From: Telmatospirillum sp.
Lineage (GTDB): Bacteria; Pseudomonadota; Alphaproteobacteria; Rhodospirillales; Magnetospirillaceae
Assembly (NCBI GenBank): GCA_031291415.1
Contig: JARLJB010000120.1
Span: 1 to 57,968, forward strand
Direction: 5' to 3'
Length of the DNA: 57,968 nucleotides
Shown here in pieces: positions 22,124-31,544 of this stretch. The notes under the pieces are model-generated. The model saw only the letters and a list, made by a program, of their open reading frames with translations, was not told the DNA's origin and did no database searches. The position numbers and the translations under genes were made by a program. Every line of letters starts with the position of its first letter. Positions within the stretch are counted from its first letter, which is position 1.

Positions 22124-23245
22124 TCAGGCCATATTCGTCATCGCCTTGCGGAAATACCACAAGGTTACGCCGAAGAAGCTTCCGCCGATGACCGCCAAAG
22201 CCAGTAGCTCCGGCCACACGACATCGAAACCGGCGCCACGATAGAGAATGGCCTGGGCAAGAATGACAAAATGGGTCGTCGGGGCAACCATCATCAGATC
22301 GCGCACGATCTCCGGCATGCTGTCGCGCGCCGTCAGGCCGCCGGACAGAACCTCAAGTGGAATCAGAATGAGGATCATGATGATTCCGAACTGTTGCATC
22401 GAACGGGCGACCGTCCCGATGAGAATGCCCAAAGCCGTGGTGGCAAAAATGTTGAGGGCGGCGCCGACGAGAAACAGGGCAATCGATCCGGCGATCGGGA
22501 TGCCCAACACCCCTTGCGCCATCAGGACGAGAGAACAGGTCGCGGCGAACAGTACGACGAGACCCATCGACCAAATCTTGGCAACCATGATTTCGAACGG
22601 CGAGACCGGCATCGCCAGCAGATGTTCGATGGTGCCGCGTTCGCGTTCGCGGATGAGCGCGGCCCCGGTGAGGATGATCGACAGCATCGTCACATCGTTG
22701 ATGATCTCCATCACCGCGCCGAACCATGCCTCGGTAAGCGACGGATTGTAGCGGGCGCGAAGCGCCAGGGCGACGGGAGCGACGGCGTTTGGACGGTCAT
22801 GCTGCAGGAACGTCGTCACCTCTTGTCCAACCATCACTTGGATGTAGGCGCTCCCGGTAAACGCCTGGCTGATCCGGTTGGCGTCGACGTTGAGCTGTAC
22901 GCTGGGCCGTCGTCCAGCCAGCAAATCACGCTGGAAATCCGGAGGAATGTCGAGAACGAAGGTGTAGGTGCCCGTGTCGAGGCCCGGGTCGAGCTCGGCC
23001 AGGGAAATCATCACGGGTCGCTGAAAATGCGGAGGATAGAAGGAGTCGGCGATGCGCAGGGAAAGCGGCGACGCATCCTCGTCGACAATGGCGATCGGCG
23101 CCTTGTGGAGCGTTTCGGGCAAAACGGTCGCCGCGACATAGACCCCGAGGCTGAAGACGTAGGCGATCAACACCAGCATCACCCCGTCACTGGCCAAACT
23201 GCGCAGTTCCTTCACGCCAAGCCGGACGATGTTCATCATAGCCAT
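22124..23245 (-). CDS. yhhJ: ABC-2 type transport permease, YhhJ-like
   Basis: A 373-residue permease with one N-terminal TM segment (about 21-41), a large periplasmic domain, and five or six C-terminal TM segments starting near residue 185. The conserved RERERGTIEHLLAMPVSPFEI lies just after the first of these. The protein resembles YhhJ, encoded next to rbbA in E. coli. It starts four bases after the rbbA stop. It would pair with the permease half fused to RbbA to complete an ABC exporter; the substrate cannot be read from sequence. Confidence 0.85.
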   Translation of the reverse strand: MAMMNIVRLGVKELRSLASDGVMLVLIAYVFSLGVYVAATVLPETLHKAPIAIVDEDASPLSLRIADSFYPPHFQRPVMISLAELDPGLDTGTYTFVLDIPPDFQRDLLAGRRPSVQLNVDANRISQAFTGSAYIQVMVGQEVTTFLQHDRPNAVAPVALALRARYNPSLTEAWFGAVMEIINDVTMLSIILTGAALIRERERGTIEHLLAMPVSPFEIMVAKIWSMGLVVLFAATCSLVLMAQGVLGIPIAGSIALFLVGAALNIFATTALGILIGTVARSMQQFGIIMILILIPLEVLSGGLTARDSMPEIVRDLMMVAPTTHFVILAQAILYRGAGFDVVWPELLALAVIGGSFFGVTLWYFRKAMTNMA

Positions 23246-23249
23246 GAGG

Positions 23250-25997
23250 TCACGTCTCCTGCTTTTTCAGGAAAACGATGCAAAGGGCCATCAGCACGAA
23301 GACGCTGGCCGCGATCGGCAGGAGAGACGGCCAAAGCTCCACAAAACCAAGCGCTTTGGAAAAAGTGCCCCGTGAGATGACGAGAAAATAGGTGGCCGGA
23401 AAAATCCGACCGATGACCGCCCCCGCCCCCTCAAGCGAAGACACGGGATTGACCAGCCCGGCATATTGGATCGCCGGAACGATGGTCCCGAGAGTCGTGC
23501 CGAAAATGGCGGCGATCTGGCTCTTCATGAAGGTCGACATCAGCAATCCGATGGCCGTCGCCGATAAGATGAAGGTAAATGCCGCGGTGGTCAGCATCAG
23601 CAGACTGCCCGTCAATGCCACACCGAACACCGTCGTCACCAGCAAGGTAAGCAGGACAAAGTTCACCATTCCCAACACGACGTAAGGGATCTGTTTGCCG
23701 ATCAGGAATTCACTGCGCGTCACGGGCGTCACATAGAGATTGACGATCGATCCCAGTTCCTTCTCGCGCACCACGCTGAGCGATGTCAGCATGGCCGGGA
23801 TCATCAGCAGCAGGATCGGAATAAGCGCCGGGACCATGGCGACGACGCTGACGACGTCGGGGTTGTAGCGGAAGCGGATCTCCACATCCATCGGGTCGAA
23901 AGACGGACGGGACCCCAACCGGCGCATCGCCGTTTCCGAGAGCCAAGTCAGGTGCATGGCCTGCACATAGGACTGGATCGTCTCGCCGCGCTGCGGCATC
24001 GCGGCGTCCACCCACATGCCAACTTCGACTGGCGTCCCACGATCCACATCCCGCCCGAAGCCCGGCGGCAATTCGATGGCGAGCGCAAGCTCGCCGCTTT
24101 GCATGCGGTAATCCAAATCGGCGTAATCGGCGATCGGCGCCTGTTCAGTGAAATATCGCGAGCCGCCAAGGTTGGCGGCATAGTCGCGGCTGAGTGTCGT
24201 GTCGTCATGGTCGAGCACCGCGAAGCGGATATTCTCGACGTCCATGCTGATGCCGTAGCCCATGATGAACATCAAAATGACGGTGCCAAACAGCGCCAAA
24301 GTGCCGCGGATGGGATCGCGGCGCAGTTCGAGAGCCTCGCGAAGGGTATAACTCCACATGCGCCGCAGGCTGAAACCACGCCACACCGACGCTGGCTTGC
24401 TGTCGGACACGACGATATCGGCCGGCACGGACGGCTGCGATGGGCTCTCGGTTCCCCCGGCATCCTTGAGATAACCGATAAAGGCCCCCTCCAGGGTTTT
24501 CTCTCCGCGGCCAGCGATCACGCCGCCCGGCGTATCACAGACCAGAACCCGCCCGGCATGCATCAGGGAAATCCGGTCGCAGCGCTCAGCCTCATTCATA
24601 AAGTGTGTCGAAATGAAGATGGTGACGCCGTCATTCCGCGAAAGATCGACCATCATTTGCCAAAACATGTCGCGTGCGATGGGATCGACGCCGGAGGTCG
24701 GCTCATCCAGAATCAGAAGTTCCGGCTTGTGGACCATCGCCACGGCAAGCGACAGGCGTTGACGCACACCCAGCGGCAAATTGTCCGGCAGCGCGTCCTC
24801 CACGGCGGTCAGTTCGAAACGTTCGACCATCTCAGCGATCCGACCGGGCACGTCTGCCGCCGGAACGCCGAAAAGCTGCGCATGCAATTTCAGATTTTGA
24901 ACGACAGTCAACTCGGAATAGAGCGAGAATCCTTGCGTCATATATCCGACCCGGCGCCGCATCCCCATGTCGACGATGGCAACGCGTTGGCCGAACAGCC
25001 AGGCCTCCCCCTCGCTCGCAGCAAGCAACCCGGTCAACAGCTTCATCGTGGTCGTCTTGCCGCAGCCATTCGACCCCAGAAAGCCAAAGATCTCGCCGCG
25101 CTCGATGCGAAAATCGACGTGATCGACGGCAGTAAAGTCGCCGAAACGAATGGTCAGTCCGCGGGCTTCGATCACCACGTCCTTGGCCGAATCGGCAGGC
25201 CGCGGCGGGATGATCACGGTCCGGTGACGGCTGCGCTGCTCTTCGGGCATCAAGGCGATAAAAGCATCTTCCAGAGTGCCCGCCCCGGTCCGATCGAGAA
25301 GTTCTTGCGTGGTGCCTTCGGCGATCACTTTCCCGGCGTTTATCGCGATCAGAGAATCAAAGCGTGCCGCCTCTTCCATATAGGCGGTCGCGACGACGAC
25401 GCTCATTCCCGGTCGCGACGTCCGGATCCGCTCGACCAGATCCCAGAACTGAACCCGTGAAAGCGGATCGACGCCGGTGGTCGGTTCGTCGAGAATCAAC
25501 AGGTCCGGGTCATGAATGAGGGCGCAGCAGAGTCCCAGCTTCTGCTTCATTCCCCCGGAAAGCTTGCCAGCCGGCCTGTCGCGAAACGGCAACAACCCCG
25601 TACTGCCGAGCAGATCGTCGATCCGCTGATCCCGCTCCGACTTGCCTTGACCGAAGAGGCGCGCGAAAAATTCTAGATTCTCGACGACCGAAAGGGTGGC
25701 ATAGAGGTTGCGTCCCAACCCTTGCGGCATGTAGGCGATTCGGGGACAGACCGCCGTCCGATGGCGGGCGTCGGCGATGTCGCCGCCCAGCACCTCGACG
25801 GTTCCGTCCTGCAACGCCAAGGCACCGGCGACAAGGCTGAACAGGGTAGACTTGCCGACGCCGTCCGGCCCGATCACGCCGATAATCCGCCCGGCCGGCA
25901 ATGCCAACGTAATCGCGTCCAAGGCCAGCGTCTTGCCATACCGCAAGGTGACATTGCTGAGCCGAATGACCATCGGGACCTGATCGGTTGGTGACAT
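23250..25997 (-). CDS. rbbA: RbbA-type ABC transporter: two ATPase domains fused to an ABC-2 permease
   Basis: A 915-residue fusion (E. coli RbbA 911). ATPase 1 has Walker [10 protein letters not shown], signature LSGGMKQK and Walker [14 protein letters not shown]. ATPase 2 has GSNGCGKTT and a diverged [12 protein letters not shown] signature with [13 protein letters not shown]. From about residue 590 comes an ABC-2 permease with [14 protein letters not shown], a periplasmic domain, and [16 protein letters not shown]. The ATG at 25997 is two bases after the upstream stop, so translation is probably coupled; an ATG eight codons on is an alternative. The E. coli protein was described as a ribosome-associated ATPase, but the operon here speaks for export. 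Confidence 0.92.
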   Translation of the reverse strand: MSPTDQVPMVIRLSNVTLRYGKTLALDAITLALPAGRIIGVIGPDGVGKSTLFSLVAGALALQDGTVEVLGGDIADARHRTAVCPRIAYMPQGLGRNLYATLSVVENLEFFARLFGQGKSERDQRIDDLLGSTGLLPFRDRPAGKLSGGMKQKLGLCCALIHDPDLLILDEPTTGVDPLSRVQFWDLVERIRTSRPGMSVVVATAYMEEAARFDSLIAINAGKVIAEGTTQELLDRTGAGTLEDAFIALMPEEQRSRHRTVIIPPRPADSAKDVVIEARGLTIRFGDFTAVDHVDFRIERGEIFGFLGSNGCGKTTTMKLLTGLLAASEGEAWLFGQRVAIVDMGMRRRVGYMTQGFSLYSELTVVQNLKLHAQLFGVPAADVPGRIAEMVERFELTAVEDALPDNLPLGVRQRLSLAVAMVHKPELLILDEPTSGVDPIARDMFWQMMVDLSRNDGVTIFISTHFMNEAERCDRISLMHAGRVLVCDTPGGVIAGRGEKTLEGAFIGYLKDAGGTESPSQPSVPADIVVSDSKPASVWRGFSLRRMWSYTLREALELRRDPIRGTLALFGTVILMFIMGYGISMDVENIRFAVLDHDDTTLSRDYAANLGGSRYFTEQAPIADYADLDYRMQSGELALAIELPPGFGRDVDRGTPVEVGMWVDAAMPQRGETIQSYVQAMHLTWLSETAMRRLGSRPSFDPMDVEIRFRYNPDVVSVVAMVPALIPILLLMIPAMLTSLSVVREKELGSIVNLYVTPVTRSEFLIGKQIPYVVLGMVNFVLLTLLVTTVFGVALTGSLLMLTTAAFTFILSATAIGLLMSTFMKSQIAAIFGTTLGTIVPAIQYAGLVNPVSSLEGAGAVIGRIFPATYFLVISRGTFSKALGFVELWPSLLPIAASVFVLMALCIVFLKKQET

Positions 25998-25999
25998 CC

Positions 26000-27430
26000 T
26001 CAGTTCGGCACATGAAGAGCGAGACGGGCCGGCCAGTCCTTCGTCGCATCGAGCCGGACATAGGCCACACCAGGTAACCCGGTCTTCACCTCCCGGCTGA
26101 ATTTCTTGAGCAGTTCCGGATCGAGTCTGCCTCTGACACGAAACATCAACTTCTGGCGCTCGCTCGCCGTTTCGACCGCTTTGGGAGTGAACTGGGCGAC
26201 ATCGGCCACAAACGATACGCTGGCCGGGATAACCCACTGCGGCGCGGCATCGAGCACAAGACGGACTTCGCTGCCAAGCGCGACTTTACCAACAGCGGCG
26301 TCGGGCAAGAAAAATGTCATGTAAACGTCGGTCAGATCGACCAGATTGAGCACCTTTCCGCCCGCCGCGATCACTTCCGCCGGCTGTGCGACGCGATATT
26401 GCACACGACCGTCGCGTGGTGACTTCAACGCGCAATCCTCGACGTCGGCCTGAATCCGGACGATCGTCGCACGGGCCGCGTCCGCGCTGGATCGCGAGCC
26501 GACCACCTGCGCCCGCGCCGTGACGATCGCCGCATCGGCCGCCGCAACTTGCGCCTGGGCTGCTGCGACGGCTGCCGCGCTCCGCTGCTGGCCAGCCAGA
26601 TCGTCGTCATATTCCTGAACCGCGGCAGCACCTTCGCTCGACAGCGTCTGCGAGCGCGCCAGACGCTTGCCGGCCACGTTCAACTCCGCCTTGCGTTGTG
26701 CGACGACGGCCAGCGCCGCCTCCCGTTCGCTCTGGCGCTGGGCCACCTGACTTTCCGCAATGGCAATGGAGCTGTCTGCCCGCGCGACGTCCGCCACGGC
26801 TTCATCGTGCTGCGCATCGAGCACCTTGGTGTCCATTTGCGCGACAACCTGCTCACGTTTAACGAAATCCCCCTCCTTGACCAGGATATCGACCAGTCGG
26901 CCTGGGGCCTTCGCGGCGACATCGATCTCGACCGCTTCGATACGACCATTGCCGCTGGCGAATCCAACTTCCAATCCCTTCGGTTTCAGAAACCACCACG
27001 TCAGAAGACCAAGGACCACTACCAGGACGGCGCCACCGATGATCCATTTGGTCTTGTTCGCCTTGACAACGGGTTTCGCCTTGGCCGCGTCGGCGGGCTT
27101 GGTTTCTGGTTTGACCGCAGGCCTGGCATCCGGTTTAGCCTCGGGCCTGGATTCTGGTTTGGCCTCGGGCTTGGGACCGACCAGGGTTTCCGTCTTCGTT
27201 TCAATCCTGCTTTCGACCGTCGCGTCGGGTTTGATTTCCGTTTTGACCTCAGTCTTCGTTTCGATCTTTTTCTCGGTCTTCGAACCAGGATCTTTCTCGG
27301 TTTTTATCTCAACCCGGGTCTCCGTCTTCGTCACGGTCTTGGTCTCAGGATTGGTCTCCGTTCTGGTTTCCGTCTTCGTTTCAGTTTTGGCGTCGGCCTT
27401 GCTGTCAACGGCCCCATCAGTCTCGGTCAT
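26000..27430 (-). CDS. yhiI: HlyD-family membrane fusion protein (YhiI-like) with long repetitive N-terminus
   Basis: From about residue 129 this is a normal YhiI-like adaptor: one TM helix (129-148), a lipoyl-type half motif ([36 protein letters not shown]), a coiled-coil hairpin rich in Ala/Gln/Arg (about 205-330), and a second barrel ([21 protein letters not shown]). Residues 1-128 are extra: short KTET/KTEK-like repeats (about 11-82), then KPEA/RPEA-type Pro-rich repeats (86-121). E. coli YhiI (355 residues) lacks this part, which should lie in the cytoplasm. The start overlaps the preceding gene by ATGA. It bridges RbbA/YhhJ and the outer-membrane factor. Confidence 0.87.
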   Translation of the reverse strand: MTETDGAVDSKADAKTETKTETRTETNPETKTVTKTETRVEIKTEKDPGSKTEKKIETKTEVKTEIKPDATVESRIETKTETLVGPKPEAKPESRPEAKPDARPAVKPETKPADAAKAKPVVKANKTKWIIGGAVLVVVLGLLTWWFLKPKGLEVGFASGNGRIEAVEIDVAAKAPGRLVDILVKEGDFVKREQVVAQMDTKVLDAQHDEAVADVARADSSIAIAESQVAQRQSEREAALAVVAQRKAELNVAGKRLARSQTLSSEGAAAVQEYDDDLAGQQRSAAAVAAAQAQVAAADAAIVTARAQVVGSRSSADAARATIVRIQADVEDCALKSPRDGRVQYRVAQPAEVIAAGGKVLNLVDLTDVYMTFFLPDAAVGKVALGSEVRLVLDAAPQWVIPASVSFVADVAQFTPKAVETASERQKLMFRVRGRLDPELLKKFSREVKTGLPGVAYVRLDATKDWPARLALHVPN

Positions 27431-28866
27431 TGCATTCGCCCATTCGTTTCCTGGGGTGCGACTTCGGTGCTACGGGATGGATCGTCACGACCACCACCCA
27501 ATGCCGCATAAAGATTGACCTCGCTCGACAGACGGGCGCGCTCGGTCTCGACCAGAGCCTGCTCGGTGGCGAAAAGGTCGCGCTGGGCGTCGAGGACTTC
27601 GAGATAATTGGCCGCGCCGTTGAGATAACGGAGATCGGAGAGGTGCGCGCGGGCGCCGAGCGCTTTGAGCGTTCGACGTTCCGCCTCCACCTGTTGCCCA
27701 AGCCAACGACGCGCCGCCAGGGCATCGGCGACATCGCGAAAGGCCGTCTGCACCGTCCGTTCGTAATCGGCCACGGCACTGGCCTGTTCGGCCTTTGCCG
27801 ACGCCAGATTACCCCGCAGACGCCCGCCATCGAACAGGGGCGCCGCGACACTGGAGGCAATGGTCCAGGTACCGCTTCCGGGTGCGAACAAGCCATCGAG
27901 CGCCTCGCTGGCCGTGCCATAATCGCCAGTCAGCGCGATACGGGGAAAGAACGCCGCCCGCGCCGCGCCGATATTAGCCTCAGCCACCCGCAAGCGGTTC
28001 TCGGCGCCACGGATATCGGGCCGTTCCGTCAGCAGATCCGACGGCAGGCCGGCAGGCAGATCGCGTACCACGGCGTCTTCGACCGAAGACAATGCCACGA
28101 CCTCGACCCCGACCGGTGCACCGACAAGGAGTGCCAGCGCATTGCGATTCTGCTCTCTCCGCTGCTCAAGCGTGATCAAAGCGCTCTCGGCCTGACCAAG
28201 CAAGGCCTCAGCCTGCGTCAGGTCGAGACGTGGTGCGGCGCCCACCTCATAACGCCGGCGAGCGATACGGGCCGACTCCCGGCGACTGCCGATCGTCCGT
28301 TCGGCGAGGGCGATCCGCTCATCCAGTTCCCGTCCAGCCAGCCATGTATTGGCGACTTCGGCGATGAGGTTCAAAGCAACAGCCCGGCGCGCCTCGTCGG
28401 TCGAGAGCCAGCTTTCGAGCGCGGCCGCGTTGAGGTTTCGGACACGACCCCAGAGATCGACTTCCCAACTTGCACTGACCTCCGCGCTGAAGTTGTTGGC
28501 GATGGCGGTTTTTCCAGTATAGGAAAGGTCAGCCGGCGTCCTTGTGCGGGTCAGGTCGGTTCCGACGTTCACTTGCGGAAAAAGATCGGCCCGCTTGATG
28601 CGATACTGGCTTCGCGCCAGTTCGACCCGCTGGATCGCGACACGCAGGTCGCGATTGTTGTCGAGCGCCGTTTCGATCGTGCCCACCAACGCGGGAGAAC
28701 GGAAAAACTGCTGCCATCGTGCCGGCCGGGCAGCGTCGGTGACGCCATGATCGGGTAACGCCCAGGCATCAGGTACCGGCATCGCGGGCCGCACATGGTC
28801 TGGTGCCATGGAACAACCGACGAGCAGCAAGACCGCGATCGCACAATAATTTCGAGGTCGTCTCAT
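27427..28866 (-). CDS. NodT/OprM-type outer-membrane efflux lipoprotein
   Basis: A 479-residue TolC-superfamily factor. The start at 28866 (ATG after GGGA) gives a signal peptide with lipobox LVGC, so Cys18 should be lipidated. Two OEP-type repeats follow (about 55-245 and 270-455), with family motifs SWEVDLWGRVRN, ARRRYEVGAAPRLDL and SLGQ-like coiled-coil stretches. It is the first gene of a four-gene unit ending with yhhJ and supplies the outer-membrane exit duct. E. coli yhiI-rbbA-yhhJ has no such gene beside it, so this operon looks self-sufficient. Confidence 0.88.
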   Translation of the reverse strand: MRRPRNYCAIAVLLLVGCSMAPDHVRPAMPVPDAWALPDHGVTDAARPARWQQFFRSPALVGTIETALDNNRDLRVAIQRVELARSQYRIKRADLFPQVNVGTDLTRTRTPADLSYTGKTAIANNFSAEVSASWEVDLWGRVRNLNAAALESWLSTDEARRAVALNLIAEVANTWLAGRELDERIALAERTIGSRRESARIARRRYEVGAAPRLDLTQAEALLGQAESALITLEQRREQNRNALALLVGAPVGVEVVALSSVEDAVVRDLPAGLPSDLLTERPDIRGAENRLRVAEANIGAARAAFFPRIALTGDYGTASEALDGLFAPGSGTWTIASSVAAPLFDGGRLRGNLASAKAEQASAVADYERTVQTAFRDVADALAARRWLGQQVEAERRTLKALGARAHLSDLRYLNGAANYLEVLDAQRDLFATEQALVETERARLSSEVNLYAALGGGRDDPSRSTEVAPQETNGRMQ

Positions 28867-28900
28867 CACACATCCCAACGGTTATGGCTCTACCACACGG

Positions 28901-28914
28901 TGTCGGCACCGACA
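28901..28914. promoter_or_regulatory. Palindrome upstream of the export operon
   Basis: TGTCGGCACCGACA has perfect 6-bp arms around CA and lies 35 bases before the lipoprotein gene start. A second short dyad, GCACTCTTGAGTGC, is at 28937-28950. Both are candidate sites for a regulator of the exporter; no regulator gene is adjacent. Confidence 0.3.
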
Positions 28915-29105
28915 TTGTGCGATAGAAAAACGCCCAGCACTCTTGAGTGCCGTTCGTTAATACTTGTTGGGATTTTAGGCGTCGCCTGAATGACGATGCC
29001 AGAGTCGGAAATTACTCAGGGGAGGAATCCAATAGCCAAGGATTTCCTTGTCCCGTCACTTTGAACGGAACTGGCGGAAGCCACATGTCGCCGCGAATGA
29101 CGGGT

Positions 29106-29339
29106 TCAGCGATCCAGCCGGCGGGAGTGGCCGGCCACCGGCGCCGCATCATCGGCATGTCGCCGCTCCGAGGCCACACCACCCTGTTGGCCCATCGCGC
29201 CGCGCATGCAGGACAGGCAACGGCCGCACTGCGGCTTGACGCCGTAATGCCGAAAAACCTGCCCGTGCGTGACCGCTCCGGCGGCTTCGGCGTTACGAAC
29301 GTCGCCATCGGTCAACGCATTGCAAACGCAAATGTACAT
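29106..29339 (-). CDS. bfd: Bacterioferritin-associated ferredoxin
   Basis: A 77-residue [2Fe-2S] protein. Cluster ligands are Cys4 and Cys6 (YICVCNALT) plus Cys38 and Cys41 (CGRCLSC), the Bfd pattern. It delivers electrons to bacterioferritin haem to release stored iron. The start follows GGAG by eight bases. The C-terminal 25 residues (GGVASERRHADD...) are not conserved. It is divergent from the two bacterioferritin genes, whose products it should serve. Confidence 0.9.
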   Translation of the reverse strand: MYICVCNALTDGDVRNAEAAGAVTHGQVFRHYGVKPQCGRCLSCMRGAMGQQGGVASERRHADDAAPVAGHSRRLDR

Positions 29340-29543
29340 CGAAGGTGCTCCGGCTCGAAAGGCTGACCCGGGGTGCCACCGGGCCCAATTGCGAACGTCT
29401 CTTAACTTAGACCATTCCCCTGGTATTTGCGATAGATTCTTATTACCGTTACAGATATTTACTGCCGCAGGAAATCCGTCGACATTCTTTCGGATCACGG
29501 GCACCCTCCTCACCAGCACAACCACTGCGGGAAAGGCAAGCAC
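29340..29543. promoter_or_regulatory. Divergent bfd-bfr promoter region
   Basis: Two hundred bases with the start signals of bfd (minus) and bfr (plus). An AT-rich segment at 29419-29459 contains GATAGATTCTTATTAC, loosely Fur-like, but symmetry is too poor to call an iron box. Confidence 0.35.
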
Positions 29544-30032
29544 ATGCAAGGAGTCACAGCGGTTATCTCTGAGCTGAACAAGCTTCTCACCGGCGAGTTG
29601 ACCGCCGCCGATCAGTACTTTCTCCACTCCCGCATGTATGAAAACTGGGGACTGGCCAAGCTTTACCACCGCGCCGAGCATGAACGTGTCGAAGAGCTGG
29701 AACATGCCAGCCTGCTCATTCATCGCATCCTGTTCCTCGAAGGACTCCCCGACGTCGCGGCTCGCTCGGCGCTAAACCCCGGGAACACGGTTCCTGAAAT
29801 GCTCCGCGCGGATCTTGCTTACGAGATGCAGGTCATCGCCAATTTGAAAGCCGCCATCGCCGTGTCCGAAAAGGAACAGGACTACGAAACCAGGCGGCTT
29901 CTGGTAAAGCTGCTCGAAGACACCGAAGAGGACCACACCTATTGGCTGGAGCAGCAACTGGGACTGATCGACAAGATCGGGTTGGCCAACTATCTGCAAT
30001 CGGCGGTCGGCCCCGATCTCGGCGCCGCGTGA
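29544..30032 (+). CDS. bfr: Bacterioferritin subunit with ferroxidase centre, no haem Met
   Basis: A 162-residue ferritin-like four-helix subunit. Ferroxidase ligands are present: Glu18, Glu51, His54, Glu94 and the late EEDH motif (Glu127/His130 equivalents). Position 52, the haem-ligand Met of E. coli Bfr, is Leu here. The subunit should oxidise Fe(II) but not bind haem axially by itself. It begins after a GGAAAGG stretch and is followed 16 bases later by a complementary subunit. A mixed 24-mer shell is the natural inference, as known for two-gene bacterioferritins in Magnetospirillum and Neisseria. Confidence 0.92.
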   Translation: MQGVTAVISELNKLLTGELTAADQYFLHSRMYENWGLAKLYHRAEHERVEELEHASLLIHRILFLEGLPDVAARSALNPGNTVPEMLRADLAYEMQVIANLKAAIAVSEKEQDYETRRLLVKLLEDTEEDHTYWLEQQLGLIDKIGLANYLQSAVGPDLGAA

Positions 30033-30048
30033 GCAAGGAAGCCCTTCG

Positions 30049-30531
30049 ATGAAGTCAAGCAAGCCTGCGATCGCGCAGCTCAACAAGGTGTTGCGCCATG
30101 CCCTGACCGGCATCAATCAGTATTTCCTGCATTCCCGTATGCTGCAGAACTGGGGGTTTGCCGCTCTTGGCGGCTGGGAACGTCATGCGTCGATCGACCT
30201 GATGAAAGAGGCCGACGCGCTGATCGAGCGGATTCTATTCCTCGAGGGCCTGCCCAATTTGCAAGATCTTGGCAAGCTGCTGATCGGCGAGGACATCCCG
30301 GAAATTCTGAAAAACGATTTGGACCGGGAATCCGCGGCGCGAGCCGAAATCATCGAGGCCGTCGCCTTTAGCGAAACGACCCGGGATTTCGTGAGCCGCG
30401 ACCTGCTTTCCCGCCTTTTGGAAGACTCTGAAGAGAGGATTGATTTCTACGAAACACAGATCGATCTCCTCGGCAAACTCGGTCGCGAAAACTACCTGCA
30501 AACCGCGGTCGGTCACCTCGAAGAGGGCTGA
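30049..30531 (+). CDS. bfr: Bacterioferritin subunit with haem Met, degenerate ferroxidase centre
   Basis: A 160-residue bacterioferritin partner. Met52 is kept for inter-subunit haem binding. The ferroxidase site is broken: Glu18 is Ala, Glu51 is Leu, His54 is Glu, and the late His is Arg (SEERID). The block RILFLEGLPNLQDLGKLLIGED is otherwise very close to E. coli Bfr. It complements the upstream subunit and likely gives haem and Bfd docking to the mixed shell. It is co-transcribed with the preceding gene and followed by a hairpin. Confidence 0.92.
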   Translation: MKSSKPAIAQLNKVLRHALTGINQYFLHSRMLQNWGFAALGGWERHASIDLMKEADALIERILFLEGLPNLQDLGKLLIGEDIPEILKNDLDRESAARAEIIEAVAFSETTRDFVSRDLLSRLLEDSEERIDFYETQIDLLGKLGRENYLQTAVGHLEEG

Positions 30532-30559
30532 ACAACGCGGTCGGAACCGCCACGAAGTT

Positions 30560-30590
30560 ACGGCCTTGGCTTTTCGAGCCAAGGCCGTTT
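30560..30590 (+). terminator. Terminator after the bfr genes
   Basis: A perfect 12-bp stem (ACGGCCTTGGCT with AGCCAAGGCCGT, loop TTTCG) lies 28 bases after the second bfr stop. Only three T's close it, so termination strength is uncertain. Confidence 0.6.
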
Positions 30591-30684
30591 CGCAGTTGGT
30601 CGCATATTCAGCCTCTCCAGTCACCGGTCACCGGCATGCTCGATCAAAGCCGGCGAAACGGGGTCCGCGTGACAGAAGCCGATA

Positions 30685-30885
30685 TCAGTAGCCGAGAGGT
30701 CCTTTGCTTGGTCCGGCGGCGCAGGGGTTGCTCACCACGGTCGTTCCGGGCAGGGTCTTGGCGGAAAGCGCGCGCTCGAACAGGACATTCTGGCTGGCAG
30801 CATAAGCACCGGTTGTAGAGGCACCCAGGACAAAGAGGGCGGCGGCGGCAGTCAGGAAACGGCTGGAATTTTTCGCGGTTGTCAT
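30685..30885 (-). CDS. Small exported protein of unknown function
   Basis: A 66-residue protein with a GGAG site eight bases upstream of ATG 30885. A signal peptide covers about residues 1-29 (core FLTAAAALFVLGAS, cleavage after AYA). The mature part is only about 37 residues, with one Cys and the C-terminal GPSKGPLGY. No family was recognised. Good ribosome site, signal peptide and an operator-like repeat just upstream argue that it is real. It might be an envelope or stress peptide, but no function is claimed. Confidence 0.6.
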   Translation of the reverse strand: MTTAKNSSRFLTAAAALFVLGASTTGAYAASQNVLFERALSAKTLPGTTVVSNPCAAGPSKGPLGY

Positions 30886-30926
30886 CTCGGTTCTCCGTTG
30901 GTTTGAGGCGATGACAAGACCATATC

Positions 30927-30946
30927 TCACACGACAAATCGTGTGA
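30927..30946. promoter_or_regulatory. 20-bp inverted repeat upstream of the small exported protein gene
   Basis: TCACACGA and TCGTGTGA flank CAAA, 41 bases upstream of the start codon. An AT-rich stretch beyond it (TTATAACAAATTATATCC on the minus strand) could be the promoter. A dimeric repressor or activator site is likely. Confidence 0.45.
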
Positions 30947-31544
30947 AACGGATATAATTTGTTATAAAAATCGATTTATTCGATCACTCAGCAGGCGCCG
31001 GAGGACGAAGTCGGCCCCTTGTCCGGATCACCGGACGCCTCGGCACGACGCCCAAATCACCGGGAAAAGGAAAGATCACATCTTTTGAATGGACAATTCG
31101 ATTGACAATATTTCTTGGTTGTTCCACCGTTATACCAATTGGACCACTCCGTTTCGTGAAGAGCGCAAAGAGAAAGCACGGACGGGTGACTGAGTGCCGT
31201 TAATGAGGATGACGTCCTGGTACCGCAAAGGTTTCCGGGAAGTGAATCCGGAAGGTCCTCAGACATCGCCCTGCCAAGCGCTTTTGGTTCCAAAAAAATA
31301 ATCCCAACGCAGGGCGTCTGATCAAGGTCTTCGATTCACTCCGGAATCGCTGGGAAGCAGCAGATTTGTCCGGGCTCTCTCGCGAGTCCGAACCGCCCTG
31401 CACGCATTGAGCCCGCGTGTCCGGAGCCCTGCCTCGACGCCAATATCCATCGGCATCTCCGCCAATTCGTAAAAAGCCGCGAATTGATCCGGCGGGTCTG
31501 CAGATCATCGCATGTGATCCCGCCCCTGCGTATGAAGGAACGTC
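30947..31544. other. Intergenic region before glpA
   Basis: About 600 bases without a supported gene. It holds the presumed promoter of the small exported protein (minus) near 30950-30970, a short hairpin (GTCCGG/CCGGAC, near 31020-31034) and the glpA promoter region. The glpA ribosome site is AAGGAA before 31545. No repeated regulator site was found. Confidence 0.45.

Noticed and set aside
23952-25460. A 502-codon open frame antisense to rbbA
   Set aside because: Overlaps the conserved ATPase domains of rbbA; its His/Arg/Gln-rich product looks like a frame shadow.
29425-29450. Possible Fur box between bfd and bfr
   Set aside because: GATAGATTCTTATTAC is only loosely Fur-like and not symmetric enough to call.
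31057-31293. A 78-codon minus-strand frame upstream of glpA
   Set aside because: No start signal, signal peptide or family; composition resembles intergenic DNA.
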